Positions 45,535-57,838 of a stretch of DNA of 64,000 nt are shown here, piece after piece. Under the pieces are notes generated by a model that saw only the letters and a list, made by a program, of their open reading frames with translations, did no database searches and had not been told where the DNA came from. A program made the position numbers and the translations under genes. Positions within the stretch are counted from its first letter, which is position 1. Each line of letters begins with the position of its first letter. Source of the DNA: Physcia stellaris (Eukaryota; Ascomycota; Lecanoromycetes; Caliciales; Physciaceae); the NCBI GenBank assembly GCA_018902385.1, contig JABSSW010000008.1:62001-126000 (forward strand), written 5' to 3'.

Positions 45535-48233
45535 TCACAGCTGAGGAGACACGCTGATGGCTGGACTTCCCTCCACGCTCAATTGCTCAAAGTCAGGTTT
45601 CTCCCATTGTCCCTCTTCCACCCTGCTGTATCCGTTGCTGAGATAATAATGGTCGTGCTCTTTATCGTGCCTTATCCTCCACCGGATTCGAAGTTGCTCA
45701 TTGATAGGTCCACACCCACAGGCACCCGCGAGGCTCTGGCTAGGAGGCGAGTTCATCGCTAGCGTAAATGTATTCTGTGGTTCCGTGAAGTCGGTGATCA
45801 GACCTCGGTCCTTGGATACAAATCTCTTGAAGAGATAACACAGACACCCACAGTTGAAAAGCAGTGTCAGAGCCAAAACAATGTGGAGAACGCCCTGCCA
45901 TGGCTTTGATCCGCCTGACATGTACTGTTTCGATTGAAGTAAAGCCTTGAACGACTGAGGTTGAGGGATCGTGAGGTTCGGCGTCGTGTAGTTCCAGAAA
46001 TGGACGAAAGGCGAGTCCAAAGAACTAATTAGCAGTGTACAGCCAGCCAGGACAGCTAGCGCTTCTGCGATGGAAGGCATCGAAGGATCCAATGTAAAAT
46101 CTGTAGGAACCAGTTGCGTGAGCAGCCTCGCGTTTGTAGCGTTGAAATCATTTATTCCGTCCCCCAGTGCTATAGCTTTCGCCCAGCTATCAGCAACATT
46201 GACCCAGTCTGCGTTGTAATTCGCAGTCGGAGCGTCTTTATGGTATTCACCATACCTAAACGGGTCTGACATGTTTTCGCAGCGTGAGTACAATGATCCA
46301 CCCTGCTGACTTGCGTTGTAGCCTGTCGAACAGTTTGGAGATAGGAAGGCACGCAAGGAACACATGACATAGTCAGTTTTAGATGCAGCCAATATATAGA
46401 GGGAATCCCCGTATTCGGCAGTTTTATTTAAGACTGTATTATATGGCTCCGGGATCCTGGGAAAGATGGGAGGGTGTGGGCGATTGTACTTTGAGCCAAA
46501 GGCAAAAACATCTTCTAGACTAGTCCTGTTCACCGAGGGTGTGGACGGTGATGTTGTGGATTCCCGCTGTGTTAGTCCATGCTTGTTGAACCATTCTCCG
46601 TCGATCAGTGGAATAATGTCAGTACTTGTCATGTTTGAACATAGGACGTTGATCGATGGTGATGGGACGGAAGCCAAAAGATGATACTCGCCGATATTCT
46701 ATGGGTATGTTAGCCTAGCTTCACTAGTCTGGAATGGATGGTCTACCTCAAGATCAGATGGCTGTATGATACCATTTGAAGGGTCATGGGCAGCGGTGAA
46801 GACTCCAGCGTGTGGGAAAGCCATAGTCACATTGTTCACCATACGTTTATGGGTGGATGAAACCTCGGACATGTTTTGAACTTCTATCCAACTTCCTCTC
46901 ACTGTAGTGTTATCGTAGAGCATTGCAACAGGATCTTGGCGGAGGGCGAGATCTGTTGAGGACGTCCGCGAGGTATTTGTCCATGACCACTGTGTAAGAT
47001 ATTGCATGTAATTATGATAGCTGTTTATGTTAATTATTCAGGTAGATATAAACGATGGTGACAACGCTCACGCTTGGCCCGCATGCTCGATCTCGATGCA
47101 TGTCTCGCCCGAGCTATTTGAATCTTTTTGGGGAGATATGGGCGTCTGGCATCGACTCTTGATGTAATCCGGATTCGCAAATGAAGCAGACACGTTTCCC
47201 GTCATATTCTTGGGTTGCCAGTCACCAAAATTCACCTTGGGAAGAACTATAAATCATAAGCGTAGATCAGTAAGCTGCTGCGCCAGAGAGCTGAATTCTT
47301 TTCTCGATATAGGGAACAGAGAGATTATTTCTTACCGAGTACATTCGATGCCGTGGTATAGAACATTACGAGCAAAGCGGCGACGAAGGTAGGTATCCCC
47401 AGACGCGAGAGCATCCAATATCTGAAGCCCTTAGTCGTTGTGAAGATAGTAGTCGGCTGCACCACCCATGACCGCATTGACATATCTGTGATACTGATTC
47501 CACCCGGGGAGCCTGGACTGAGGGCTTTTCGACTGAGCCATTGACCCAATACTGCCATGAAAATCGCGGCAAACGATACTTCAATGCTCTTCGCGATCAG
47601 CGCAAATAAGAATGAGACCGTTGATGGTGACCAATTTCCGTGAGTCTTGATATGATTGCCCCAAGCCTGCTTCTTGACAGCAAGCGCGAACCAAATACCA
47701 GATAATACCGTCGAATAGATGGATACTATGAGCAGAAGGATGGGAAGCCAATGGCTGCATGGCTTGTGAATATCTTTTGCTGCGCTGCAATGGAAATCAG
47801 GGTCTGTCTTAGGAGGCTTCCAGCCATCTTCAAGGGTTTGGTCTTGAGTAGGCTTCAACAGCCGTCGATGATCATCTCCATCATCCATTGGTGCTTTATA
47901 GCCGTGGTATCCCCAACCGCCGAACCTGCCAGGCTGCTCCCACGACGGTGAATTTAACGTAGTAGTACTGCGCCCAGTACTAGTAGGGCTAATAGGAGAC
48001 ATCTCAGTATTACTGGAAGGAGAGTCAGTTGCGATTTTGTTCTGCTGCTGTGTTTGACGCCTTGCAGTGTCTGTGTCGTGATGTGGACACAGAAAGTTCT
48101 TGTGGCAAGTACAGCGCTGACTAAGTGTCGACGTTGGGGAGGCAGTTACTGTCGAACTCGTGCCATCCGAGCACTGCGAGATGATCGAGGGCAAACGTCT
48201 CAAAGCATGAGCTTCGCCGTCATGAGAGTCCAT
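45535..48233 (-). CDS. Multi-pass membrane protein, fungal family of unknown function
   Basis: Four exons join in frame: MDSHDGEAHALRRLPSI to NVL (48233-47327), VLPKVNFGDWQPKNMTGNVS to HAGQ, YHNYMQYLTQWSWTNTSRTS to PSDLE, and NIGEYHLLASVPSPSIN to the stop at 45535. After a disordered, Ser/Thr-rich N-terminus, transmembrane segments are seen at WLPILLLIVSIYSTVLSGIW, STVSFLFALIAKSIEVSFAA, LGIPTFVAALLVMFYTTA and near the C-terminus at VLHIVLALTLLFNCGCLCYL. A large extracellular or lumenal loop with many N-glycosylation sites lies between the third and fourth. The blocks ISITDMSMRSWVVQPTT and ITDFTEPQNTFTLAMNSPPS belong to a large Pezizomycotina-specific family with no known activity. Confidence 0.8.
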
Positions 48234-49931
48234 CCTATCTTTTGAGTATTGTTGCTGCTCCGCAATCGAGATGTAGTTTAGTACTCAAGAATCGACCTTC
48301 TTCGAAAACATCAGGTCATAGCAACCATGTTTGCCAGTTCGAGGGGATAACCTGATTTGTAGTTGTAATTACCCGGTCGTTCATCAAAGCAAACAAGTTG
48401 TCACGGGTCTCATAGACGCAGCTATCCGGAAGGCGGTGTTGATTATAAGGCGAGGTATGGCACTTCAGTGCTGCGAGTAGCCGACATGAAACCCCATTTG
48501 GTAATCCAGTCCGTCAGACATGTTGATCGACGTAAATACGGCCGAGAAAAAGTCGGCACGAAGAGCTTCGGACGTCATGAGGTTTGCCAATATACTCATT
48601 TCTGTAAAGTCAGGACCTTTCAAGGTGTCTTACTTGCGACTATGCCGGATTGGAAAAGTCCTGGCACTAGTACTTGTTTCATAGGCTGGTACAGAATCGT
48701 AGAACTTCCGAGTTGTAACCCAGCTCATGGATGTTGTCCTGGGAAGAAATGAAAGTAGAGAGATTGGCAAGGAAGACTCAGATACTCCAACATCTCGCTA
48801 TCGGTTTCAGAGAAGGGAAACGCAACTTACCCATTGACAATTTCACATCCCTGAGACATTTCGCTTTGGGGCAGGGCCCGAACAAAATATTGGCGTAATG
48901 GCGTAAAGTCCGGCCATGAGGCATCTCCCCAACTAGCCAGCACGTAATCTGACTCTGTCCCCTTTAGAGTCCTGGGCGTAGATAGCAAGACATGATCATT
49001 CCACAGGGATTATCTGGAAGTTTTGAGGGTCAGCTTAACAAACCTCGATGTGCATGGTGTTGAAAGACCTTGGAGTATCATCTCTTCCCTCCTTTCACGT
49101 TATCGTCCAACAATTAGCTCTCGGTCCTTTGTTCCTGTAGACATCTCATAGCCCTTGAAACACCCGCCCATTGGCACCTCGAAACTCGCCAGGAGGTGGC
49201 GACCTCCAGTAAGCCATGTCCGAGTCTTCCATTTGTGAATTCCTATACGAAAACTCAACAAGTGACGGTGCTATCGATGTCTTTACCGCTCTCGTCTATG
49301 TGCTTCTCGTTTAGTCATTAAATACCTCTTAAGACTTCCCTGGTCATTAAATCGCTCCCACTCTCTGATACATGTCCATCTAGCAAAGAAACAAGCCTAT
49401 CACACCGTCGCCTAGTAACAAATTTTTCTAAGCTTCTTAAACAAGCCCTAAGCCTCTACAGTAAGTCTTTTCAAACTGCATACCACGATAGTCGTCACTT
49501 CCTTATCATTTCCTGGTAGTCTCGTTCGTCCTTGGTATAGGATTCACCGGTCTGGAAGCTTTTGTTCATTTTTACTGGTGAAGCCGAATTCTAGTGATTT
49601 GCTCCCTGCATTCACACTCCTCATAAGTGAACCCAACCTTCAGTCCTGACCATCAACAGTCCAAAATGATTGAAATCCTGCATCGTTTGCTATCAGCCTC
49701 CAATGCTTGGAAAGACAAGAGTCTCGTCTGGTCTTGAAACTCGGCTGGTAAATCCACGTCTCCTCGAGTAAGGAAAAGAAATAACGAGCTGACATTAGCA
49801 AAGGATAAAGGCGTTTTTCAATCCCAAGGCCGTGGACAAGCTATCGCATCACAAGCAGGCGTAACCTGCGTGAAACTTTGCAGAACTGCTTTTGATCTTA
49901 AGCTCACAAACCGGGAGGAGTAGTCCTCGGA
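48234..49931. other. Intergenic region
   Basis: About 1.7 kb between two divergent genes. The frame at 48468-48752 shows no domain. Nothing else recognised. Confidence 0.45.
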
Positions 49932-51131
49932 ATGGCAGAACAGCAAGATACACTTCCGGAGGTGAAGATCCGTGCGTTTGCTGGCCTAGCTGCAGCCATG
50001 ATGAAAAAAGCCAAAGCTACTAAAGCTTCGCAATCGAGTTCCCCTTCTAGGACTAGCATTAATCGATGCTCTTCCGAGGGTGAAGCTGAGATGCTTAGTA
50101 GCAACGCGGACGATGACGAAGAAGAAGACGATAAGGAAGTTGAGATAGGAATTATCAAGACCGCCCAATCTATCATGAAAAAGTCCGGTCTCAACAGTCT
50201 GAGTGATTCGGAGGACAACGAGCTACCACGATGGACTAACCCCAATCCGAAGAAGAGGAAACGAACAGAGGAAGAGCAGAAGAGACGTAAGCCTGACGGA
50301 TTCGACTATGCTGGAATGAACACACGCAACATGGCTCCAAAGATCGTATATCCGCAAGACCGTAAAATCTTGAATAGGCTCACGACTAGAGCTTGGATCG
50401 GGGAAGCCAAGGCAGCCGGCTTGGCCGAGACGCGTACGTATATCACTACAGATCATCTTGGCTTGGAAGACGAGGACGATACCGAATTTGCGCGGCCGTT
50501 CGCTTCTCTTTACCCCAGAGTCATTCCAAAGGATAGTATGCCTCTTAAGGATCGAAAGCGCTTCTTCATCTACACGCCAACCGCAGCCATGGAGAAAGCC
50601 ATGCGAGCACACGTCTCCGAAATTCACCAGATATTCGCTCCGATTGAGAAGATTGATGATTGCATGCTCCATCCAGATCCTCCCCCATGCCGTGTGGATG
50701 GAAAGCCGATAGGGACAATAAAGTACAATTACCAATGGAGAGACGTGAGCGGCGTCCACAAAATCACTGTCAACTACGGCGTCATTGCACTGCTCATCAA
50801 TTCTCGCTTGACGGCGGCGCAGAAAGAAGGCTGGATTGAGGAAGCGTGGCATCTAAGCCACTTATGTGGCAACTGGATCTGCTGCAATTGGCGACACCAC
50901 ACGGTTGAGGATGGGCCTACGAATATCAGCCGCAATGGGTGCTTCGGGTCCTCCAAGGAGTGTGTGCACAATCCGCCATGCATGAAGGATAAGAAGCAGA
51001 AGCTGCTATTGCCGGCCAATAAGAAGACGTCAAAGCAAGTAGCTTTGCCGGGGATGACGGACACTAATATCGAGGTGGACGAAGAGAGTTCCGAAAGCGG
51101 CTGCTCAATCAATTGCGATTGTTGCGATTAG
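49932..51131 (+). CDS. I-PpoI-like His-Me finger nuclease domain protein
   Basis: Single exon, 399 residues. The N-terminal 130 residues are acidic and disordered (DDDEEEDDKEVEIG), with a basic NLS-like NPKKRKRTEEEQKRRK. The C-terminal part carries the zinc-binding His-Me finger of the I-PpoI type: HLSHLCGNWICCNWRHHTVE (about 307-326), then TNISRNGCFGSSKECVHNPP and CMKDK. It aligns by eye with I-PpoI ASHLCHNTRCHNPLH ... GRNWCPG ... CVHAVVC: the general-base His (SHLC), the metal-binding Asn (RNxC) and most zinc Cys/His ligands are present. Known for I-PpoI: a homing endonuclease encoded in an rDNA intron. This ORF is not inside an intron or rDNA and carries a nuclear-protein-like N-terminus, so it is probably a host gene derived from such a nuclease. 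The C-terminus ends in CSINCDCCD. Confidence 0.85.
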   Translation: MAEQQDTLPEVKIRAFAGLAAAMMKKAKATKASQSSSPSRTSINRCSSEGEAEMLSSNADDDEEEDDKEVEIGIIKTAQSIMKKSGLNSLSDSEDNELPRWTNPNPKKRKRTEEEQKRRKPDGFDYAGMNTRNMAPKIVYPQDRKILNRLTTRAWIGEAKAAGLAETRTYITTDHLGLEDEDDTEFARPFASLYPRVIPKDSMPLKDRKRFFIYTPTAAMEKAMRAHVSEIHQIFAPIEKIDDCMLHPDPPPCRVDGKPIGTIKYNYQWRDVSGVHKITVNYGVIALLINSRLTAAQKEGWIEEAWHLSHLCGNWICCNWRHHTVEDGPTNISRNGCFGSSKECVHNPPCMKDKKQKLLLPANKKTSKQVALPGMTDTNIEVDEESSESGCSINCDCCD

Positions 51132-51513
51132 ATCAAATGCGAGAAGGCTCAAGCGAATGGCGAAGACGCCGAGCCAAAGAGCGCAGAGGTTCTGGTTAAG
51201 GTGAAAAGGTCGGATTAGTCGAGGTGAAGGCGGAGGCAGACGGCGAGCAGCGGAGGAAAGGTGATAATGATAGTGATCCAAGCGGATGATGATGAGGAAG
51301 CGGCGAATAATGACTCTAGGATAGCATGCGTTTCACACAAATAGCGAGTCAGCAAGGATCAGGTAGCCTGCGTTGGGAACAGCTCTAGGATCTTACGCAA
51401 TATGCTTAGTTTTAGGCAGACAGGATAGCCGGAATTTCGATGCTAATTCATGACAGCTTGCTTCAACTTACCTCCGGATAGCCCTGTATACTTCGAAGAC
51501 TGCTCGAAGGCTT
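51132..51513. other. Convergent intergenic region
   Basis: 380 bp between the ends of the nuclease gene and the oxygenase-like gene. Purine-rich on the plus strand at its start; no gene. Confidence 0.5.
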
Positions 51514-54500
51514 TTAGTCTTCAAGATCGATAACCTCTACGCCCGACTTGTGCATCATCGCCTGTTGCGGAGCTGATGCTTGAACTTCAGCGAGCGCGGT
51601 ACGATGATGTTTATCAGGGCCATCTCGGTGAGACACGTCGACTGATTGCAGTTCAGTAAGCTCGCTGTATACCTCGTCGAGGAGTTGACGTAAGGCGTCG
51701 AAACCTATGCGATCAAAGAATCCTCTTGCCTCTTTGCAGCGCTCTTCCCACGCTTTGTGATCATGCTCATATCGGATCCTGGTCTTTGTCAAGACTAAAG
51801 TGTGCGGTGCTGTCGGGTTCTGCTGGGTCCTTTTGTCAACTGAAATCTCTTGGCGCAAAGAGGACTCAAGATGATCTCGACGCTTGCCAGTGCCTTTGAA
51901 ATACATTGTCTGCTGCGAGGGACTCTTGAGGAAAAAATTAAGTTCATGGCAGTCCTTACAGCCACATCCTCTCCTGGGAAGGCTCCAGTCTCTCGGCGGC
52001 TGAGGCTTCATACCAACGAATTTCGTGACGAACATGGCAATAACGAGGCGGAAGAGCTTCGAATATCTAAGGTTGGTAAAAGCAACATGCTGTTTTCGCA
52101 TTACAGCCGCGAGACCTTCAACAAAAGGCATAAGGATCAAATGCAGAGTCCTAGCGTTGCCTAGGCTGGCTTCTTTCTCGACTTGCGCAAGCAACATCTC
52201 GGATTCTTGATCAAGTCCGAGATCCAAACACATCTCGACTATAGATGCCCGATGATGCTTTTGGGCGGTTGGTCCATTATCTGCACAATCGCCATCCTGA
52301 ATCGTGTCCAGCTTCTGGCGCTTGACTGGGGGCGACGTAGGTTCAACGGCAAATGTCGGAACCATACTTATAACCATCTCACGGGCTGCTATTGTAGTAG
52401 TCTGCACATCTATCTTTCGAGATTGGTGGGCCTCTCTAATACGATCCATGAAAATCGATGCAAACTCGAATACTGATCCGTTGCGTTTAGCTAACGGTAG
52501 TATCCTTCAATCGATGTCAGCGCACTGCACTTGGAACTTTTCACATTGCCAGGCTTACTTAGCGATGAAAAACTCTTGTCCGTACTTCTCACCCCATTCC
52601 ATTAGAGTAGTGGCATCTTGTGGCTCAACGATACTCTTGGCACCGAGGGAGTGCTCTATTTCAGATCGAATCCATTGTTCCACTGCTACCTTGGCAGACT
52701 CGCTGGGTGCTTGACTTTCATAGCCTTTTTGAATTGACCCCAGAAGGCGGTCAATATCGCCAATGGTCGTCATCTTGTCCAGTGCTAGATGTACTCTGTG
52801 AACAATGTCAGTTCGGAAGTGGTATGGGTAAGGACAAGAAGCGTTCGTACCCATCACGGCACCAATCCAAGCCGAGCCTTTTCATCGCAGAGCCTATGCC
52901 GAAGGAAACATCAAACGATAGACAATCAGCCTTGAAAGCGAGCACTCTATCGAACAGAGACTTGTCACTCAAAGTGATTGCAACACGGATGAGCATGGCG
53001 AAGTCGTCATTAGGATTCCGGATCTTCGGTTGACAGTACGAGTAATTCTCCACCACTTTACGGGGTTTTAAAAGCTTATCTAGGTAGAGCGAACAGATAG
53101 CCTCCAGGTCATTCCTGGCGTTCTTGGTTATATCCTCGTCTTTCGACGATTGATCGTCCAACAACTGTTGGATCCAGGACCTTATCTCATCGTCTGAGCT
53201 GTTCTCGACAAAGAATCTGACTCGGTGATTCTCTGGTATGATTACAAAAACCTATACAGAAGTCAGCAATCCAATGTATTTAGCATGAAAAATCTCGGAA
53301 ACGAGGTCTCCTTCTTCGAGCCTGGTACAGCGGTACAATAGAGTATCTGCCGTGACATCGTGCGAAATTGATCGTTGTTTCCTTTAACCCAATTTCCAGG
53401 TTCTCGAGTTATTCATAACAAAGCAAAAGTAGTACCAAGCAGCTCTTGATCTCTCCGAATGAGCCGAAACCTGTAGGCTGCAGACGCCGATATAAAGCAT
53501 TGAGAAACTATTCAATCTTACCATGTCTTTGAAATGGTAATCATACACCTGATCAAAAGGATCCTCTGTACCATACTCGCTGTCATTAGACTCTCGATTT
53601 TTCAGGAAGTCATCAGGCATGATTTGCTCAATCTCAATCTTTTTGCTGGCATACGGAGTCTTGGCTCCCGTGAGACTGATTAGACAATTTACCTCGTAGG
53701 AATATTCAGAGTCTTCCAGGCTACTTTGCAACTGAGCCAAGAATGCACACATCCCTGTGTTTGCACACCTCTCCACAAGGTATTTCTCCCTCAGAACATC
53801 GGCTCCTGTAAGCACTGCGTCTCCTGGGTCGTGATGCGGACATTCATCTAGGACATAAACAAGTAGCGGGTCCGCTTGGCCGGATTTCTGCAAATTGTTC
53901 CATCTAGATAACTCGTTTTCAAAATCTTTGGCGTAGCGGGCCATAGCGCCTGCTGTCTCGATTTCCTGATACTTCGAGCCGTACAGCCTGTATTCTAGCA
54001 GAAGCCTGAAGCCCGACACGATTGGTTCAGTAGTACGAGTGACATCGGAGTAGCTACCAACATCAGCCCGCAGCAACACCAGCAAGCTTCATCGCTCCAT
54101 GCATACCTTGCAACATAGGACGTATCAAACTCGGAACATTCTGCAGTTTCGAAACTTTTGCTCGCTGATCTAAAGGAACATCTCAAGTGACCACCGGTGT
54201 GTACAGATGGCTTTTGCAGTTGTTAAAGAGCGAACAGCAATGGTACGAACCGACTTACTAAAGATAGCAACAATGACAGATGAGGACCTGCTTTGGATTC
54301 CATGGTACTAGCGAAACATTAGACAGGCTACTAGGACGCGACGATCAATGCTCACTGCGTTTGGAGTTCTCTATTTGAAGCTTGTTCAAGTCTTAGGCCG
54401 ACAAGCTCAAGCCGCAGAGATTCGACAGACATGCCTAGTGTTCTTGAACCAATTTCCATGACCGATCTATCCCAAGCTGGGTTGCGGAGGGTGAATCGAT

Positions 54501-54912
54501 CAGGCGACAAGTTCCAGACCGAGGCAACATCGCTCATCGCCGTACCTATACGGTCATCACTTCGGTTTGCCTCTTCCTTGATCCTTGGAACATCATGAAT
54601 TGATAGTGGAAGGCCAACGATGCCACTCTCTTTTAGTGTTAAACCAGGGTTCACGGAGTGGAGAAGCTTGCCGTTGAACGCACATTCGTGATCTGCTTCG
54701 GCTTTCATACCATCAAGGCAATTCTTCAAGACTTCCTTGATCTCTTCCATTTGATCCTCTGGGTCAAGTACCCTTCTATCCGGCGTGCTGCTTGTTGACT
54801 GCCCATCGCTACCCTCGGAACCATCCGATTCGCCAACAACCTCGGATTCCTCATCCTTCGAAGTCTCCCACCATGGTCTTTTGCTACCTGTAGTATATGT
54901 CTCTACACCCAT
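51514..54912 (-). CDS. 2OG-Fe(II) oxygenase-like protein, iron ligands apparently lost
   Basis: From the ATG at 54912 (MGVETYTTGSKRPWWETSK) an acidic N-terminus of about 70 residues precedes a double-stranded beta-helix region split by short introns: TLRNPAWDRSVMEIGSRTLG, LELVGLRLEQASNRELQT, LSLLLSLPSVHTGGHLRCSF, FDTSYVASYSDVTRTTEPIV and SGFRLLLEYRL (an intron of 53 nt at about 54033-54085 restores this last join). The pattern SLPSxHTGG ... YSDVxxxxxPxxSGxRxxLxYxL is that of fungal 2-oxoglutarate/Fe(II) oxygenase-like proteins. In the usual members H-x-D precedes SLPSxHTGG and a His follows YSD; here they read HTM and TRT. Later exons give a helical middle and GCGCKDCHELNFFLKSPSQ, a zinc-like Cys pair typical of the C-terminal part of this family. 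Probably catalytically inactive. Nuclear or cytosolic. Confidence 0.65.
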
Positions 54913-56732
54913 GGCTGTCAAGAGATCGTGATCCACGGATGTCGAATTAATCAGTAATGGAGAGGTCGGTGGACTGAATCATGTTTGTTGATGGCGAACC
55001 AGACGCGAGTCACGCGACCGAGGGGGACGCGTCAAAATTATCAAAGCGCTAGTAAGTGCCAAGAAATCTGTAATCATTTGTCTGATTGGTCGAACCACTG
55101 TTGGTAAATATCATAGTAATTGATATGGATTCGAAGAGGCGGAGGTTCCATCGTCGGCGTCCTATGGCTTCGTAAACATTGCCGAAGTCATAACACATAC
55201 TCTGCATTATCAAGTAAGAAACAAGCTACCTTGCCAGTCAAGACAGACTCAAATCGGGAATTGAGGCCTTCCAGATCACGAGCAAATGAGATAAGGGTTT
55301 CGGAAAGAAGTGTGTCGAGGCGCCCTAATTAGATTTGAAGTTGAGCCATCGGTGGGATTAAAACCAAGTGTTCTACTTTGAGAGCTGAGGGACAACCTAG
55401 TTTTGTGAGGTCTTTCGTAGAAAATGTTGCTGTTCAATGGGGCCATTCCGTCCATCTCTGATCTCCATCTTGATGTCCAATGGCCCCTAATCCCACACAA
55501 CGAAGCTTTTCTGACCGTCCCTCTCTGGCAATCCTCCATCAGCTCCAAGATCAAAATGCCAGAAAATACGTGCCAGGACAAGTCTCTTTTCAGAGTAGGC
55601 GAGGTGATTACCATTACAATGCATTGGACAGAGAGAGATTGGTTGAATGCGGACACCTTAATCGATGGTCTGATGCAAGCCATCAAGCCGGATCAAAGAC
55701 CTCTTCGGGAATATTGAGCCAGGATCGAGTCGAAGCAAAGCCGGAGGCCGAAGCTTGACTACTAAAAATGTAAGTTCAGTATCGATGTTCCCTACAAACT
55801 GTTTATATAGAAAAGCTAAAGCTGACTAAACGTTTGCACCCAAACGTAAAAGACTGAAATGTCGACGAAAGGTACGATGCTCATCGGGACTAGGACGAGT
55901 CAATCTCTTGAGTGGAATTGGTGAGGTACGATCGAGGGCGCCTTACTTTCTCGTACCTGGTAGCTATCTTCCCGGAACCTCCACCACACCTTTGAGAACC
56001 ACACGAGACATACCAAATGGTACCGGTGGTAAAAGGCGAAGGCCCTTTTGAATAACGGCATTGAGATATTTGAGGTTGGCGTCACGGTCTGCGCGGTTTT
56101 CGAATTCACTGACAAAAGATTTTCGAACCTCATTTACCAGATGTTCGTAAATATCTCAATTTTGTAAAGTCCATTCACCATTCCAGACAGCACCGTACCG
56201 GTCGAATAGATACTAGCTGGCGCCAAACATCCGGGTGCAATCGGTCCTCTTTCAAGGAATCAGCTGATGAAGATCCATGTAACTGCTTGAGAACAAGGTG
56301 CAGGAGCTATCCAGCAGATCTCATCAAGCTAATGGATATTAGAAGGACAGTGAGCGTCCAATCCCATTTATCATGTTCAGGGGGGTTGGTTTGTCCCATT
56401 GTAGAACGCTGCAATTACAGTGCAGATCATCCATCCGATACATGGAGGTTCAAGCGTTATTCGGAAGTAGCTTCTCGACAGATGTATCATACGGAATTAT
56501 CGGGACCGAAGCTTGACACGGCTCCTGACTTTGAAGCGAGTTGCCACAGGTGATTTGGCATGAAGGTTGCTCTCAGTTTATTCATCGCGGGAGGATGAGT
56601 TTGCTAACCTCGCCCAGGAATACCTCATCCCATAGACGATTGGTGAAAAGGAGATCGATCTCCATGGAACAATTACCTGTACCGGCTCGACAAGTAATAA
56701 CATGAGGCCATCCAGGAGTAGTGGAAGCACAT
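54913..56732. other. Gene-poor intergenic region
   Basis: Overlapping open frames on both strands at 55276-55758 cannot be told apart and have no domain. No repeat recognised. The 1.8 kb separates the start of the oxygenase-like gene and the end of Rrp40. Confidence 0.4.
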
Positions 56733-57512
56733 TTAGATGCTTCTTAGTAGCTTTTTCACAAGCTTTTCCTGCTCGGAGATCCCAAGTCCAGCACTGTCTG
56801 TATCTTGCAACGCCTTTCTGACAATGAGTGTTTCTTTGATCGTCCCAGCTTGAATCCAGACCAGTCCATTCCTTCCAACTGCAATTTCGAATGCCATTTT
56901 TGCTGCGAGCTCCTCGAGAACTGCTATACCTCCATCCTCTTTTTGACGATTCATCAACAGCCTTCTACATGTCCCCAAGCTTAATTCAACGACCGTTCCA
57001 CCCTTGAGCTCACCCATGCCATCGCTTTTACCTGTCGAAGGATTATAGCAAACAAGCTCAGGATCCATATGCCTGGGAGCCGAGGAGATACGAGCATAGA
57101 TCAGACTCCCAGGAGCTAATTGGGGTCGTGATTTCTTCGTAGCGCCTTCAAATGCTAATTGAGGGAGTAGAGCAAAGGTTGTGTGAGGGGTGATCGAGCA
57201 GCTATAGTAATCAGTAGCCGAATGGTGGACAGTGGCGAGAACGACGTCGTTGGCTTGAGGAATGTACTAAAGATGAATAAGTATTGGCCCTATAACTTGG
57301 AGATATCCTGTTCATACTCTGCCGCTATTGCACTCTACCCAGATAGCATTTTTCCTGTGATCTACACAAAGCGGACCTGCAAGAACCGAGGCAATGGTCG
57401 AAGGAGGAATATGGCGAAGGCCTGGGCCTAGCTTGAGAGCAGCCGAGGGATTCGATGGGACTGGCAGGACCTCTGGAGGGAGAACATCACCTGGCAAGAC
57501 CAGGGTTGACAT
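56733..57512 (-). CDS. RRP40: Exosome cap subunit Rrp40
   Basis: Two exons join at an intron of about 50 nt (GTATGA...CTTTAG at about 57263-57313). Exon 1: MSTLVLPGDVLPPEVLPVPS then LKLGPGLRHIP and LAGPLCVDHRKNAIWVECNS, the N-terminal domain. Exon 2 continues with the S1 domain YIPQANDVVLATVHHSATDY then YSCSITPHTTFALLPQLAFE, APGSLIYARISSAPRHMDPE and LVCYNPSTGKSDGMGELKGG, and the KH domain FEIAVGRNGLVWIQAGTIKE. Length about 243 residues fits the family. Rrp40 (EXOSC3) is one of the three S1/KH cap proteins of the RNA exosome and guides RNA into the channel for 3'-5' decay and rRNA processing. Nuclear and cytosolic. Divergent from Ssz1. The ATG at 57512 was chosen because it is the first in frame. 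Confidence 0.93.
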
Positions 57513-57838
57513 GGTCAACAGTTCGTTGTCGATTGTCGTAGGTTCTAAGAGAGGAAAGGTTGGTACTTAGATCGCCTGGTGCCTTCTCGCCATTCTAGAA
57601 GATTACCTTTCTGGAATAGCGGGACCCTGAATGAAAGCTTGGCTCGCTTGGTATGGTTTGCTGCCGCCGCTAGTAAAATTTCCGAGAATGGAAATCGTAA
57701 GATGCGACGGGTCGGTCGATGCCTTTCTTTTGTATTGAAAGGTTCTCCAGAGTCATATACCGAGATATCATGCTCGATATAGAGCGTCTGTTCTCTTCTC
57801 CTTGAATCAGTGCGCTGCCTCTGGATATAAAGTAAAAG
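57513..57838. promoter_or_regulatory. Divergent promoter region of Rrp40 and Ssz1
   Basis: 326 bp between the start codons of two conserved RNA/ribosome-linked genes. Short frames here are not coding. A shared control region is likely; no specific box is claimed. Confidence 0.45.

Noticed and set aside
54033-54085. Apparent frameshift in the oxygenase-like gene
   Set aside because: A 53-nt intron with GTATGC and TTGGTAG ends restores the frame and the conserved SYSDV block, so no frameshift is needed.
55276-55758. Overlapping open frames on both strands (up to 136 residues)
   Set aside because: Mutually exclusive frames with no domain, no good splice partners and ordinary composition; cannot be told from chance.
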